Positions 10,075-18,705 of a stretch of DNA of 64,000 nt are shown here, in pieces; position 1 is the stretch's first letter, and each line of letters opens with the position of its first letter. The notes beneath the pieces were generated by a model. That model saw nothing but the letters and a program-made list of their open reading frames with translations, did no database searches and was not told where the DNA came from. The stretch lies in contig CANMPK010000001.1 of the NCBI GenBank assembly GCA_947499725.1, positions 372,001 through 436,000 on the forward strand, written 5' to 3'. Position numbers and translations under genes: made by a program. Origin of the DNA: an uncultured Paracoccaceae bacterium. Lineage in GTDB: Bacteria > Pseudomonadota > Alphaproteobacteria > Rhodobacterales > Rhodobacteraceae.

Positions 10075-10962
10075 TTATGCATCGTCTCTAATGCCTTCGC
10101 GCTGCAGTCTTTCGCGCAGCACGTCGATTTCAATGGATAGATCACTGTTGTCGTTTTCCAGCAGGCTTTGGGTGCGTGCTGCAAAGTTTTGCTCCAGATC
10201 GTCTAGTAGAGCGGCGTAGTTGTCGCGCGCTTCTGCCGATTGGTTGCGGCTGTATACGTCGGCGAATTTGACCGTCGCATCGCGTGCGCCCTTCAAATAG
10301 ACCGATAGGTATTTACGGGCAGAGGTCAGATCACGCGGATCATCCTCGATGGTGCGAAACAGATCGCGCGCCGTGGTTTCAAACTGCGCAACGCGGCGCT
10401 CCATCTGGCGGTCGCCAGAGCGTTTGATCGCGTCTGTCATGCCACTCAGATGCTTTTCCGCATCTGCAACGGCGCGGGCCACGCGATCCGTTTGGAACGT
10501 ATCAATGCCTTCGGTGCCTTTGTTCTTCAAAGGGTCAAAGCCGAAGGCAAGGCTGTGAATGACTGTGCCCAGCACAAAGAAAATGATCGCTTCGATTGGG
10601 CCAAATCCCGCAAAGCCAGCGGCACACAGGCCAAGACCCGTGAGCAACGAACCAAGGATTTTGCGCGGCAGCGCAGGGCGACGCGCCACTTTACGCGCTT
10701 CATAGGCTTCTTGGGCGATCAACCCCTCACGGGTCAACCAAGCCGCAAGCAAAAGCAGACCCAACGCCAGCAAATATTGCGCCATCACAATCGGTTCAGC
10801 CGTGAAGGCTTTCCAAATCAGAGGCAGAGGCGTGAGGAACATCACATTGGCACGGCCACCTGCGCGGCTGCGTTTGGCGTTTTGGAAGGCGCCCTTTGCT
10901 TGTGGTGTCGTGGTTTCGCTCGCCCCGTCTGGGCTGAACTTACCGCCATATCGCTGTGCCAT
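10075..10962 (-). CDS. XpaC-family (5-bromo-4-chloroindolyl phosphate hydrolysis) membrane protein
   Basis: A 295-residue protein with a basic, disordered N-terminus (about 1-50), membrane segments at about 57-77 and 103-142, and a C-terminal helical domain of about 130 residues (FQTDRVARAVADAEKHLSGM and later). The layout and its position before telA identify the XpaC family. Despite the family name, a direct phosphatase role is doubtful. ATG 10962 overlaps the stop codon of the 27-codon gene upstream (TAATG), so it is probably translated by coupling. Confidence 0.8.
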   Translation of the reverse strand: MAQRYGGKFSPDGASETTTPQAKGAFQNAKRSRAGGRANVMFLTPLPLIWKAFTAEPIVMAQYLLALGLLLLAAWLTREGLIAQEAYEARKVARRPALPRKILGSLLTGLGLCAAGFAGFGPIEAIIFFVLGTVIHSLAFGFDPLKNKGTEGIDTFQTDRVARAVADAEKHLSGMTDAIKRSGDRQMERRVAQFETTARDLFRTIEDDPRDLTSARKYLSVYLKGARDATVKFADVYSRNQSAEARDNYAALLDDLEQNFAARTQSLLENDNSDLSIEIDVLRERLQREGIRDDA

Positions 10963-11045
10963 TATGCGCCCCCTGCGACGGAGACATAAAGCGTCAATAT
11001 GACAAGCAGAATAAATGCCAATTTTTGTAACCCAGTGGTCGTCAT
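10962..11045 (-). CDS. 27-residue membrane peptide upstream of xpaC
   Basis: A 27-codon reading frame starting MTTTGLQKLAFILLV and continuing with about 20 hydrophobic residues, ending AGGA. It would form a single membrane helix. Its TAA overlaps the ATG of xpaC (TAATG), and GGGGA lies about 10 bases before its own start, so translational coupling is likely. I know of no named family. The alternative is an untranslated leader, but the hydrophobic composition and exact overlap favour a real microprotein and probable membrane partner of XpaC. Confidence 0.6.
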   Translation of the reverse strand: MTTTGLQKLAFILLVILTLYVSVAGGA

Positions 11046-11170
11046 AGATTTGGTTTCCCCAGTAACCCTGCCAGAAAGCTAAGAAGTTTCGGCCTCGTAT
11101 ACTAGGGGGAACTATCTAAAAGAGACATCACGGCAAAGGCTTGCTGGCTTTTTCGATGATGCTTGAAAGA

Positions 11171-11204
11171 AAAACGCCCGCTGGATGAACCAACGGGCGT
11201 TTTA
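11171..11204 (-). terminator. terminator after terC
   Basis: On the minus strand AAAACGCCCGTTGG pairs with CCAGCGGGCGTTTTT, with a short loop and a T-rich end, about 18 bp past the terC stop. Confidence 0.9.
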
Positions 11205-11221
11205 AGGTTTGGATTTGAGAC

Positions 11222-12034
11222 TTAGTGGTGCGCGCCGCGCTCGGCGTCCAGCTTGCGGCGGTAGCCGGACTGGATGATCTCGACCACAAACAGAACGACC
11301 ACACTGAAGTAGAAGGTTGTTTTGGACATTGGCACCAGATCGTAACCAAAGAACTTCAGCGCCAAAGAGTCGTCATGCATTGCGTGAGAGGCTGCGACAC
11401 CAGCCTCACCCAGCAGAACAACACCAACAATCAGCAAGATGAACAGGCCGAGGACTTCGTACATGCGGTTCTTTTCCAAAAAGCGCGTCACGCCATCTGC
11501 CAGCACAAGCATCGCAAGGCCCGACAGTAGGATGGCAGTTGCCAGAATTGGGAAAACATCGGTGATCGCCAGTGCAGACAGCACAGAGTCAAACGAGAAG
11601 ATCAGGTTCATCAAAACAATCAGCATGACCACTTTAACAGCGGATTTGCCCGATTTATGTTCAACATCTGCATCTAGATCGTGGATGGTCAGCATGTGGC
11701 CGATCTCTTTCACGGCGGTGTAGATGATGAACACACCCCCAAGAATGAAGACACAGGTTGCGAAGTTCACGCCGCCTTCGATGATGCCTGGTGTGTTGAA
11801 GACAAAGAATGGCTCGGCCATTGCATCGATCAATCGGATCATGGTGAACAACAGCACGACGCGCAGGGCGACGGCGATGATAATCCCCCAAAAACGCACA
11901 GCTTTTTGGTGCGCGACAGGGGCGCGTTGGGATTCAATTGAGATATACAGAAGGTTGTCAAAGCCCAGAACGGCTTGCAGGAAACACAGCATCAGCAGGT
12001 TTCCAAGGTTTTCCAGCGTCAGAAGATCGGCCAT
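11222..12034 (-). CDS. TerC family integral membrane protein
   Basis: A 270-residue protein with about seven membrane helices. The TerC motifs are visible: an acidic residue in GFDNLLYISI in the first helix and FSFDSVLSA in the middle of the protein, both implicated in metal ion binding. Family members export manganese or take part in tellurite/membrane-stress responses. It has its own terminator and a good promoter (12070-12097), so it is a separate transcription unit, yet it lies next to TelA and XpaC, which suggests related physiology. The substrate here is not known. Confidence 0.88.
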   Translation of the reverse strand: MADLLTLENLGNLLMLCFLQAVLGFDNLLYISIESQRAPVAHQKAVRFWGIIIAVALRVVLLFTMIRLIDAMAEPFFVFNTPGIIEGGVNFATCVFILGGVFIIYTAVKEIGHMLTIHDLDADVEHKSGKSAVKVVMLIVLMNLIFSFDSVLSALAITDVFPILATAILLSGLAMLVLADGVTRFLEKNRMYEVLGLFILLIVGVVLLGEAGVAASHAMHDDSLALKFFGYDLVPMSKTTFYFSVVVLFVVEIIQSGYRRKLDAERGAHH

Positions 12035-12069
12035 CGTTTTGCCCTTGCTTGAAATAAGTTTGGGGCAAG

Positions 12070-12097
12070 TGAATAGCTTATGAGCCTGTTAAGTCAA
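12070..12097 (-). promoter_or_regulatory. sigma70-type promoter of terC
   Basis: On the minus strand TTGACT and TATTCA are separated by 16 bases, ending 36 bp before the terC start. The match to a housekeeping promoter is good. No yybP-ykoY manganese riboswitch core is visible in the short leader. Confidence 0.6.
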
Positions 12098-12128
12098 CGC
12101 AGCAGTCAGGGGGAAAAGCGCAAAGATA

Positions 12129-13208
12129 TTAGCGTTTTGGTCCGCTTTTGCGCCCACCGCCATTGCCGCGACGCCCTCTAGAGCTGGTGTTATTGCTGTC
12201 AAAGTCCGTCATCACGCCTTTGCGCCCGCCAGTGTTTGGCGCGCCAGGCTTGCCGGAGCGTCCTGGTTTGCCGGACTTAAGGCCGCCAGATTTTTGCGGC
12301 CCATCGCTGCGAGATCCACCTTTGTTTGGACCACCTTGATACGGACCGCCTTTGTGCGGCGCGCCTTTTGGGCCACCCTTGAAAGCAGGGCGATCACTTG
12401 GCGCGGCTTGGTTTGGCTTGCGGCGGCGTTGCGGCGTTTTACGCGTTTCTGGCGCAACAGCGCCATCAAGACCCAATTGGTCACGCACCACGCGGCGGCG
12501 CACTTCTTCGACGGCGTCTGGTTTGAGATCGCCCAATTGGAACGGGCCGTAAGATACTCGGATCAAACGGTTTACACGCAGATCAATCGCTTCCATTGCG
12601 CGGCGAATTTCACGGTTTTTGCCTTCACGTAGGGCCACGGTGACCCAAGCGTTGGCGCCTTGCTGGCGGTCCAGCGTGATATCCATGGGGGCGAAATGCT
12701 CGCCATCCACTGTGATCCCGTCACGCAGCGGCTGAAACCGCTCGTCTGTTGGGCGGCCATTGACGCGCACGCGATACTTGCGCACCCAACCGGTTGAAGG
12801 CAGCTCTAGCTTACGCTTCACGTCACCATCATTGGTGAGCAGCAGCAGACCTTCGGAATTCAAATCAAGGCGGCCCACGGTCATCACATGTTTGGGCATG
12901 TTATCTGGCAGATCGTCAAAGATCGTCGCGCGATCTTTTTCATCTTTATGGGTCGTCACCTTGCCGGTTGGCTTGTGATACAGCCAAAGCCGTTCTGGCT
13001 CGCGCTCGGCAATCGGCTTGTTGTCCACCAAAATCCGATCGTTTGGCGAAACGTTCAGTGCGGGTGAAGACAGCACTTTCCCATTCACGGAAACGCGGCC
13101 GGCTTCGATCATGCGCTCGGCTTCACGGCGCGAGGCAACACCTGCGCGGGCCAGAACTTTGGCGATACGATCACCGGATGGGGCGGATTTTGGGCTGTCA
13201 TTGCTCAT
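12129..13208 (-). CDS. rluB: 23S rRNA pseudouridine synthase, RluB type
   Basis: A 359-residue RsuA/RluB-family enzyme converting a uridine of 23S rRNA to pseudouridine. An N-terminal S4 RNA-binding domain (about 15-75: IAKVLARAGVASRREAERMI) precedes the catalytic domain with GRLDLNSEGLLLLTNDG, whose Asp is the nucleophile. The last roughly 110 residues are a low-complexity Gly/Lys/Pro/Arg tail, presumably disordered and RNA-binding, common in alphaproteobacterial RluB. It is divergent from tadA, with 61 bp between the starts. Confidence 0.92.
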   Translation of the reverse strand: MSNDSPKSAPSGDRIAKVLARAGVASRREAERMIEAGRVSVNGKVLSSPALNVSPNDRILVDNKPIAEREPERLWLYHKPTGKVTTHKDEKDRATIFDDLPDNMPKHVMTVGRLDLNSEGLLLLTNDGDVKRKLELPSTGWVRKYRVRVNGRPTDERFQPLRDGITVDGEHFAPMDITLDRQQGANAWVTVALREGKNREIRRAMEAIDLRVNRLIRVSYGPFQLGDLKPDAVEEVRRRVVRDQLGLDGAVAPETRKTPQRRRKPNQAAPSDRPAFKGGPKGAPHKGGPYQGGPNKGGSRSDGPQKSGGLKSGKPGRSGKPGAPNTGGRKGVMTDFDSNNTSSRGRRGNGGGRKSGPKR

Positions 13209-13269
13209 AGAGGGTCTCTAACCGCCAAAATAGGATTGCGAAAGAGGGAATGCTGAGCCACACAAAGGA

Positions 13270-13722
13270 ATGCAGTTCAAATCGCATATGGATCTGGCCC
13301 TTTCAGAGGCCAAAGCCGCCGCCGAGCGTGGTGAAGTCCCTGTTGGGGCCGTCATCGTGGATGCGGATGGCAAGGTCTTAGCGTCTGATGGCAATCGCAC
13401 GCGCGAGTTGAATGACCCAACTGCCCACGCCGAAATCATGGTGATCCGCGCCGCTTGCGCTGCTTTGGGCTCCGAGCGTCTGCCTGGTTGTGATCTTTAC
13501 ATTACGCTTGAGCCTTGTCCGATGTGCGCCTCTGCGATTTCGCAAACGCGGATTGCGCGGGTGTATTATGGGGCGTCTGATCCAAAATCCGGCGGATTGG
13601 GGCAGGGGCCAAAGGTCTTTGATCATCCGCAAAGCCATCACAAGCCAGAGGTCTACGACGGATTGGCGGTTATGGAATGCGAAGCCCTTTTAAAAGACTT
13701 TTTTGCCGCCAAACGCAGCTAG
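13270..13722 (+). CDS. tadA: tRNA adenosine(34) deaminase
   Basis: A 150-residue zinc deaminase that converts A34 to inosine in the tRNA-Arg(ACG) anticodon. Zinc ligands are His53 (HAE, with Glu55 as proton shuttle) and Cys83/Cys86 (PCPMC). Length and the C-terminal ALLKDFFAAKR helix are typical of TadA. It is essential in most bacteria. A start at Met7 is also possible, but Met1 keeps the usual N-terminal length. Confidence 0.95.
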   Translation: MQFKSHMDLALSEAKAAAERGEVPVGAVIVDADGKVLASDGNRTRELNDPTAHAEIMVIRAACAALGSERLPGCDLYITLEPCPMCASAISQTRIARVYYGASDPKSGGLGQGPKVFDHPQSHHKPEVYDGLAVMECEALLKDFFAAKRS

Positions 13723-13815
13723 TCTGCGAATAGTGGCCATAGCAGCCGCTCACATGCTTGCACCGCTTCAAAAGCAAGGCTAAACGCTGTTTCAAGGACA
13801 GATTGGAGTTTTCGT

Positions 13816-14103
13816 ATGTCGATTGACAAGGACACAGCCGCGCGCGTTGCAAAACTGGCGCGTATTAAGGTTGAAGAGGATGCGCTGCCAGCTCTGGCGC
13901 AGGAATTTAACAATATCCTCGGGTTCATCGAACAACTCAATGAAGTCGATGTCGAAGGCGTAGAGCCAATGACATCTGTGACACCGCAGAAACTGAAACG
14001 CCGCGTGGATGAAATCTCCGATGGCGACCAGCAAGACAAAGTGTTGGCAAACGCGCCAGATGCGCGTGAAGGCTTCTTTGCGGTTCCGAAGGTGGTAGAA
14101 TAA
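13816..14103 (+). CDS. gatC: Asp/Glu-tRNA amidotransferase subunit C
   Basis: A 95-residue GatC, the small subunit that wraps GatA and GatB in the GatCAB complex. It begins [17 protein letters not shown] and contains [10 protein letters not shown], both family hallmarks. Its TAA overlaps the gatA ATG (TAATG), so the two are co-translated. GatB is not in this window, as is often seen in alphaproteobacteria, where gatB lies elsewhere. Confidence 0.96.
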   Translation: MSIDKDTAARVAKLARIKVEEDALPALAQEFNNILGFIEQLNEVDVEGVEPMTSVTPQKLKRRVDEISDGDQQDKVLANAPDAREGFFAVPKVVE

Positions 14104-15590
14104 TGACTGATCTGAATAAACTGACGCTGGCAGACGCACGCGATAAACTGCGCGCCAAAGAAGTGACCTCTGTTGAACTGACTGAGGCTTGCCTGTCAGC
14201 CGCTGAAGCCTCTTCTGCGCTGAACGCCTATGTGCACAACACGCCAGAGATCGCATTGGAGCAAGCTAAGGCTGCCGATGCGCGTTTGGCGGAAGGCGAT
14301 GCCCCTGCGATGTGCGGCTTGCCAATTGGTGTGAAAGATCTGTTCTGCACCAAAGGCGTGCCATCTCAAGCGGCCAGCAGCATTCTGGAAGGCTTTACGC
14401 CAGAGTATGAATCCACCGTCACACAAAACCTGTTTGATGCGGGTTCTGTGATGCTGGGCAAGCTGAACATGGACGAATTCGCCATGGGCAGCTCGAACGA
14501 AACATCTTGCTACGGCAATGCCGTGAACCCTTGGCGCCGTAGCGGCGACGAGACAAACCTGACACCAGGTGGCTCTTCCGGTGGTTCCGCGTCTGCGGTT
14601 GCTGCGGACATTTGTCTGGCGGCGACAGGCACGGATACGGGTGGTTCGATCCGCCAGCCAGCGGCGTTTACCGGTATTGTGGGCATCAAGCCAACCTACG
14701 GGCGTTGCTCGCGTTGGGGTGTTGTGGCTTTTGCCAGCTCGCTGGACCAAGCGGGCCCAATGACCAAATCCGTGCGCGATGCTGCGATCATGTTGGAAGC
14801 CATGGCGGGCCACGATCCGAAAGACAGCACCTCTGCTGATCTGGCGGTGCCTAACTTTGAAGCCATGCTGACAGGCGACATCAAAGGCAAGAAGATTGGT
14901 ATCCCGAAGGAATATCGTCTGGACGGTATGCCGGATGAAATCGCCAAGCTTTGGGACGATGGCATTGCCATGCTCAAAGCAGCGGGTGCGGAAATTGTTG
15001 ATATTTCTCTGCCACATACACAATACGCGTTGCCTGCGTATTACGTGATTGCGCCTGCGGAAGCCTCTTCCAACCTCGCGCGTTACGATGGTGTGCGCTA
15101 CGGCCACCGCGCGACTTTGGCGCAGGGTGATGGCATCAACGAGATGTACGAGAAAACCCGCGCCGAAGGCTTTGGGGCAGAGGTGCAGCGCCGCGTTATG
15201 GTCGGCACATACGTTCTGTCTGCGGGCTTCTACGACGCCTATTACAACCGTGCGCGCCGCGTACGTGCGTTGATTAAGAAAGACTTTGATGACGCTTTCG
15301 CAGCGGGCATCGATGCGATCCTGACGCCAGCAACGCCATCCGCGGCCTTTGGCTTGGGCGACATGAAAGATGCGGACCCAGTGAAGATGTATCTGAACGA
15401 CGTCTTTACCGTCACACTGAACCTTGCTGGCCTACCTGGTATCGCAGTGCCAACAGGCGTGAGCAGCGAAGGTCTGCCGCTTGGTTTGCAGCTGATTGGG
15501 CGTCCTTGGGAAGAGGGTGATTTGCTGAATACCGCCTATGCATTGGAAAATGCTGCGGGATTCGTAGCGAAACCAAATCAGTGGTGGTAA
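14103..15590 (+). CDS. gatA: Asp/Glu-tRNA amidotransferase subunit A
   Basis: A 495-residue amidase-signature enzyme that releases ammonia from glutamine to amidate misacylated Glu-tRNAGln or Asp-tRNAAsn. The Ser-cisSer-Lys triad is in place: Lys78 (GVKDLF), the Gly/Ser-rich GGSSGGSA stretch and the nucleophile segment [11 protein letters not shown]. Full length is normal. Because no glnS or asnS is visible here, use for Gln, Asn or both cannot be decided. Confidence 0.97.
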   Translation: MTDLNKLTLADARDKLRAKEVTSVELTEACLSAAEASSALNAYVHNTPEIALEQAKAADARLAEGDAPAMCGLPIGVKDLFCTKGVPSQAASSILEGFTPEYESTVTQNLFDAGSVMLGKLNMDEFAMGSSNETSCYGNAVNPWRRSGDETNLTPGGSSGGSASAVAADICLAATGTDTGGSIRQPAAFTGIVGIKPTYGRCSRWGVVAFASSLDQAGPMTKSVRDAAIMLEAMAGHDPKDSTSADLAVPNFEAMLTGDIKGKKIGIPKEYRLDGMPDEIAKLWDDGIAMLKAAGAEIVDISLPHTQYALPAYYVIAPAEASSNLARYDGVRYGHRATLAQGDGINEMYEKTRAEGFGAEVQRRVMVGTYVLSAGFYDAYYNRARRVRALIKKDFDDAFAAGIDAILTPATPSAAFGLGDMKDADPVKMYLNDVFTVTLNLAGLPGIAVPTGVSSEGLPLGLQLIGRPWEEGDLLNTAYALENAAGFVAKPNQWW

Positions 15591-15623
15591 AACGGCTCTA
15601 ACAAAAAGTTACGAGGCTATACG

Positions 15624-16301
15624 ATGCGGTTGATCTTTTGTGGATGTGCGCTTTTGGCGATGGCGGCTTGTTCGCCGCCTGTACCAGATAGCGGAGCAGG
15701 GGTTGGGTTTGATAATCGGAACCTACGACCAGGTGGTTCGCAGACCTATGTACCTGCGGTCCCAGAGCCTCAGGCTGTCTCGTCTGAAACCCTTGCAGCC
15801 TTGGATGCGACCGCGCCATCTGCGACTGGCACGACGGCTTCGACGGATGGCTTAGGCCGGTCTGTTGTCGAAGCGAGCCCGTCCAATCCGCAGCCGTTAC
15901 AGCTTGAAAACGCTGGGCTTTCTGACGAAGAGAACTTCGCATCTGTCGGCAACCGCCGTACGATCGAAGACGATGCACGACGTCGCGCGGCCATTGCGAG
16001 CCAGTATCAAGTGATTGAGCCAACCGCTTTGCCATCGCGTGTGAATGCGGGTCCGAATATCGTGGAATATGCGTTGAGTACGAATAACCCGGTCGGGGTT
16101 CAGCAATATCAACGGCTTGGCCTGAATGCGCGTGCGAAGTTTGAAAAGAACTGTGCGAAGTATCCTTCTGCGGAAGAAGCGCAGATCGATTTCCTAACGC
16201 GTGGCGGTCCTCAGAAAGACCGTTTGGGCCTAGATCCCGATGGGGATGGTTACGCTTGTAGCTGGGATCCTACTCCGTTTCGTAGCGTGTCAGCGGGCTG
16301 A
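15624..16301 (+). CDS. lipoprotein with C-terminal excalibur-like domain
   Basis: A 225-residue predicted lipoprotein: signal peptide with lipobox MAAC (Cys16), a long Pro/Ala/Ser-rich spacer (about 17-110), and a C-terminal domain with two cysteines and the sequence LGLDPDGDGYACSWDP, the excalibur calcium-binding pattern (DxDxDGxxC). It probably sits in the cell envelope. The stop overlaps the amidase start (TGATG), pointing to a joint role in cell-wall metabolism, which is inference. Confidence 0.75.
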   Translation: MRLIFCGCALLAMAACSPPVPDSGAGVGFDNRNLRPGGSQTYVPAVPEPQAVSSETLAALDATAPSATGTTASTDGLGRSVVEASPSNPQPLQLENAGLSDEENFASVGNRRTIEDDARRRAAIASQYQVIEPTALPSRVNAGPNIVEYALSTNNPVGVQQYQRLGLNARAKFEKNCAKYPSAEEAQIDFLTRGGPQKDRLGLDPDGDGYACSWDPTPFRSVSAG

Positions 16302-16984
16302 TGTCCGCGCAAGCGTTTGAAATAAAACAACATCCTTCGCCAAATTTTGGACCGCGCCGTGATGGCGCGGCGCCGTCTTTGGTGGTGTTGCATTACACTG
16401 CCATGGATAGCGCAGAGGGGGCCTGTCGGGCGCTGTGTGATCCGGCGCGAGAGGTTTCGGCGCATTATCTGATCAGCCAAAAAGGTGATATCCTTCAGTT
16501 GGTTAGCGAAGAGATGCGCGCTTGGCATGCTGGGGCAGGGCGTTGGGGCGATATCACGGATGTGAATTCCCATTCGATTGGGATTGAACTCGACAACACA
16601 GGGGATTGCCCGTTTGCGCAGCCCCAGATGGCTGCGCTGGAGTGGCTTCTGCCTAACATTATGAAAAGATGGGGTATTTCAGCTTCTGGCGTGATTGGGC
16701 ATTCCGATTTTGCGCCACATCGCAAGATTGATCCGGGTCGCTATTTTGATTGGAAACGCCTTGCGTGGCAGGGGTTGGCGGTTTGGCCGGATGATCAATC
16801 TGGCGAGGTCGAATGGGAAGAGGCAGCGCGCAGATTTGGCTTTCCTGTGGATGGTTTTGCCGACGGTGAAACCTTGAAAGATGCGTGTTTTCAAGCGTTT
16901 AGGTTGCGGTTTCGTCCTTGGGCGACAGGTGCAGAAGACGCGGAAGATCGCCGGATCATGGCGCGTTTGATCGCGCAGGGCTAA
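16301..16984 (+). CDS. N-acetylmuramoyl-L-alanine amidase (AmpD/AmiD-type, Amidase_2)
   Basis: A 227-residue zinc amidase cleaving the MurNAc-L-Ala bond of peptidoglycan or its fragments. Zinc ligands are suggested by VVLHYTAM, by IGHSDFAPHRKIDPG near residues 129-143 and by SAHYLI. No clear signal peptide is present, which points to a cytoplasmic AmpD-like role in muropeptide recycling, although AmiD-like proteins are similar. It is translationally coupled to the excalibur lipoprotein. Confidence 0.88.
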   Translation: MSAQAFEIKQHPSPNFGPRRDGAAPSLVVLHYTAMDSAEGACRALCDPAREVSAHYLISQKGDILQLVSEEMRAWHAGAGRWGDITDVNSHSIGIELDNTGDCPFAQPQMAALEWLLPNIMKRWGISASGVIGHSDFAPHRKIDPGRYFDWKRLAWQGLAVWPDDQSGEVEWEEAARRFGFPVDGFADGETLKDACFQAFRLRFRPWATGAEDAEDRRIMARLIAQG

Positions 16985-16991
16985 CCACACA

Positions 16992-17020
16992 TTGACGGGG
17001 CTGCGTTGGCACCCTATCAC
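16992..17020 (+). promoter_or_regulatory. promoter of rnpB
   Basis: TTGACG and TATCAC are separated by 17 bases. The predicted transcription start, around 17027, coincides with the first bases of RNase P helix P1, which supports the call. Confidence 0.75.
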
Positions 17021-17026
17021 TGCGCC

Positions 17027-17413
17027 TCGCACAGGGGGCTGGATGGCCGCGGGGTAACTCGAGGAAAGTCCGGACTCCACAAGGCAATGGTGCCGGGTAA
17101 CGCCCGGCTGGGGAAACCCAAGGGATAGCGCCACAGAGAATAGACCGCCTTGTTGAAAAGGTAATCTTTTCAATTGGGTAAGGGTGAAACGGTGGAGTAA
17201 GAGCCCACCGCGGTTTTGGCAACAAAACTGGCATGGCAAGCCCCACCAGGAGCAATGCCGAATAGGGATCACACGCCGCTTGCGGCAAGGACGTCTTGGC
17301 CTGGTGATCCGGGTTGGCAGCTAGAGGGCGCTTGGTAACAGGCGCTTTAGATGAATGGTCATCCAGAGGGGCTCGCCCCTTGGACAAAATCCGGCTTATA
17401 GGCCCCCTGTGCT
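17027..17413 (+). ncRNA. rnpB: RNase P RNA (class A)
   Basis: The conserved 5' core (GAGGAAAGTCCGGACTCCAC near 17062) and CTGGGGAAACCCAAGG-type segments are present. The 3' AAAATCCGGCTTATAGGC region ends the molecule. The ends pair as helix P1: GCACAGGGGGC (17029 on) with GCCCCCTGTGC (17402-17412). Length of about 385 bases fits a bacterial type A RNase P RNA, the ribozyme that matures tRNA 5' ends. Confidence 0.96.
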
Positions 17414-17431
17414 TACCTTCCGATCTTTGCC

Positions 17432-17486
17432 TTAACTTCTAAGTAATGTGGCATTTCGCGCTTTTGAATCAGTGAAATGTACAATT
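17432..17486 (+). repeat. 55-bp dispersed repeat, copy C
   Basis: Starts TTAACTTCTAAGTAATGTGG and ends GTGAAATGTACAATT. It aligns without gaps to 62225-62279 with about 44 of 55 identical bases; the central GC hairpin has decayed. It lies 19 bp downstream of rnpB, in the same orientation. Confidence 0.7.
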
Positions 17487-17707
17487 GAGCAAGCGTGTCT
17501 TCTCGTTGATTTGCGATTTAGTTTTGGTTAGCGTTGAGACATGAGGCTTTAAGGCCCAGTGTTCCAAAGGATGGAGCTTTAATGTTTGAGAGTGTCGATC
17601 AAGGTTGAGCCACTTGACGTGGCTGTGTTGTGAAACCCATCTGATGTCTTTGAGAAGACCGGATGGGGTGTTCTGTTGATTATTCATTCTCTGAAAGTTT
17701 CTAAACA
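17487..17707. other. intergenic region with stable hairpins, no recognised gene
   Basis: Between the repeat and the acetyltransferase lie AGCCAC/GTGGCT (17608-17624) and a two-part stem CCCATC/GATGGG with inner GTCTT/AAGAC (17636-17667). Neither has a T-tract. No convincing reading frame was found. It may be the 5' leader of the next gene or an unannotated small RNA. Confidence 0.4.
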
Positions 17708-18259
17708 ATGAAGAACTCTTTTTCGTTTCGCCGTGAAGCGCCGCGTGATTTCGCCTTGGTTGAGGCGCTGCAAAGCGCTGCCTTTGAAGATTCCCAGATT
17801 GCAGATTTGGTGCGTGATCTGCGCGCGCTTGATGCGGTTTACCCGACCTTATCTATGGTGGCTGTTGATGCGGAGGATAGGCCGCTTGGACATGTCATGC
17901 TGTCTCATGCTTGGCTTGATTGCTGGGATCGCCTGCTGGATGTGAAGGTTTTATCGCCTTTGGGGGTGACGCCAGATCAGCAGGGGCAAGGGATTGCCAC
18001 AGGGCTGATGACAGCGGCCTTAACAGAAGCAGATCAAATGGGTGTGCCCATGGTGTTTCTTGAAGGCAATGATGCGTTCTATGGTCCACGTGGGTTTCGC
18101 TGCGCGGTGCCGTATAATATTCGGCGACCTTCTTTGCGCATCCCCGAGAGGGCGTTTCAGGTCTATCCGTTGAGTGGTTATCAAAGCGATATGACCGGAA
18201 GTTTTGTCTATCGTGATGTGCATTGGCGGCACGGTGTTGGGCTTTATCGCACTGGGTAA
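17708..18259 (+). CDS. GNAT family N-acetyltransferase
   Basis: A 183-residue GCN5-related acetyltransferase. The acetyl-CoA loop appears as VTPDQQGQGIATGLM (the Q/RxxGxG/A motif) at about residues 89-103, followed by the FLEGNDAFYGPRGF segment typical of the YhbS-like subgroup. The substrate is unknown. It stands alone between rnpB and rpmG. Confidence 0.85.
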   Translation: MKNSFSFRREAPRDFALVEALQSAAFEDSQIADLVRDLRALDAVYPTLSMVAVDAEDRPLGHVMLSHAWLDCWDRLLDVKVLSPLGVTPDQQGQGIATGLMTAALTEADQMGVPMVFLEGNDAFYGPRGFRCAVPYNIRRPSLRIPERAFQVYPLSGYQSDMTGSFVYRDVHWRHGVGLYRTG

Positions 18260-18357
18260 GCGATCATGGGTAAGCGGTTCTGAGTGGGGTGAACGCAACT
18301 GGTTTGTTGGAAATCTCAAAAAATCCGAAAAACCATGACATTTCCATGAAGTGCCCA

Positions 18358-18385
18358 TTGACTCGGCGCGTCACACCTTTAAAAG
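18358..18385 (+). promoter_or_regulatory. promoter of rpmG
   Basis: TTGACT and TAAAAG are separated by 16 bases, about 55 bp before the rpmG start. A GGGCA/TGCCC hairpin lies in the leader just before the ribosome-binding site. Confidence 0.6.
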
Positions 18386-18439
18386 GCGGGCTTCATAGAG
18401 ATTTCACGGGCATCTGCTGCCCGCGCAGGAGAAGACCAA

Positions 18440-18607
18440 ATGGCGAAGCCGACCACAATTAAGATCCGCCTGAACTCGACCGCGGGTACTGGCCACTTCT
18501 ACGTGACCAAGAAAAACGCACGTACGATGACCGAAAAGATGGTCGTCCGTAAATACGACCCAGTGGTGCGTAAGCATGTTGAGTATAAAGAAGGCAAGAT
18601 CAAATAA
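18440..18607 (+). CDS. rpmG: 50S ribosomal protein L33
   Basis: A 55-residue protein starting [18 protein letters not shown] and ending VEYKEGKIK, the L33 pattern of alphaproteobacteria. It is the cysteine-free form of L33 that binds no zinc. GCAGGAGAAG upstream supplies a strong ribosome-binding site. It is monocistronic, between its own promoter and terminator. Confidence 0.97.
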   Translation: MAKPTTIKIRLNSTAGTGHFYVTKKNARTMTEKMVVRKYDPVVRKHVEYKEGKIK

Positions 18608-18626
18608 GATCGCTTTCAAATTCATG

Positions 18627-18657
18627 CAAAAGCCGCGCCAATTGAGCGCGGCTTTTT
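18627..18657 (+). terminator. terminator after rpmG
   Basis: AAAAGCCGCGC and GCGCGGCTTTTT form a strong stem with a short loop and a T-run, 20 bp after the rpmG stop. Confidence 0.92.
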
Positions 18658-18705
18658 CATTTTTAGGGTCGCGCTGGAATCCCCCTCTTTTCCAGGACCG
18701 TGACC

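Noticed and set aside
12035-12128. yybP-ykoY manganese riboswitch before terC
   Set aside because: TerC-type genes often carry it, but the leader is short and lacks the conserved GGGGAGUA-type core.
17469-17708. 79-codon minus-strand frame in the post-rnpB gap
   Set aside because: No ribosome-binding site, no recognised domain, overlaps a repeat and stable hairpins.
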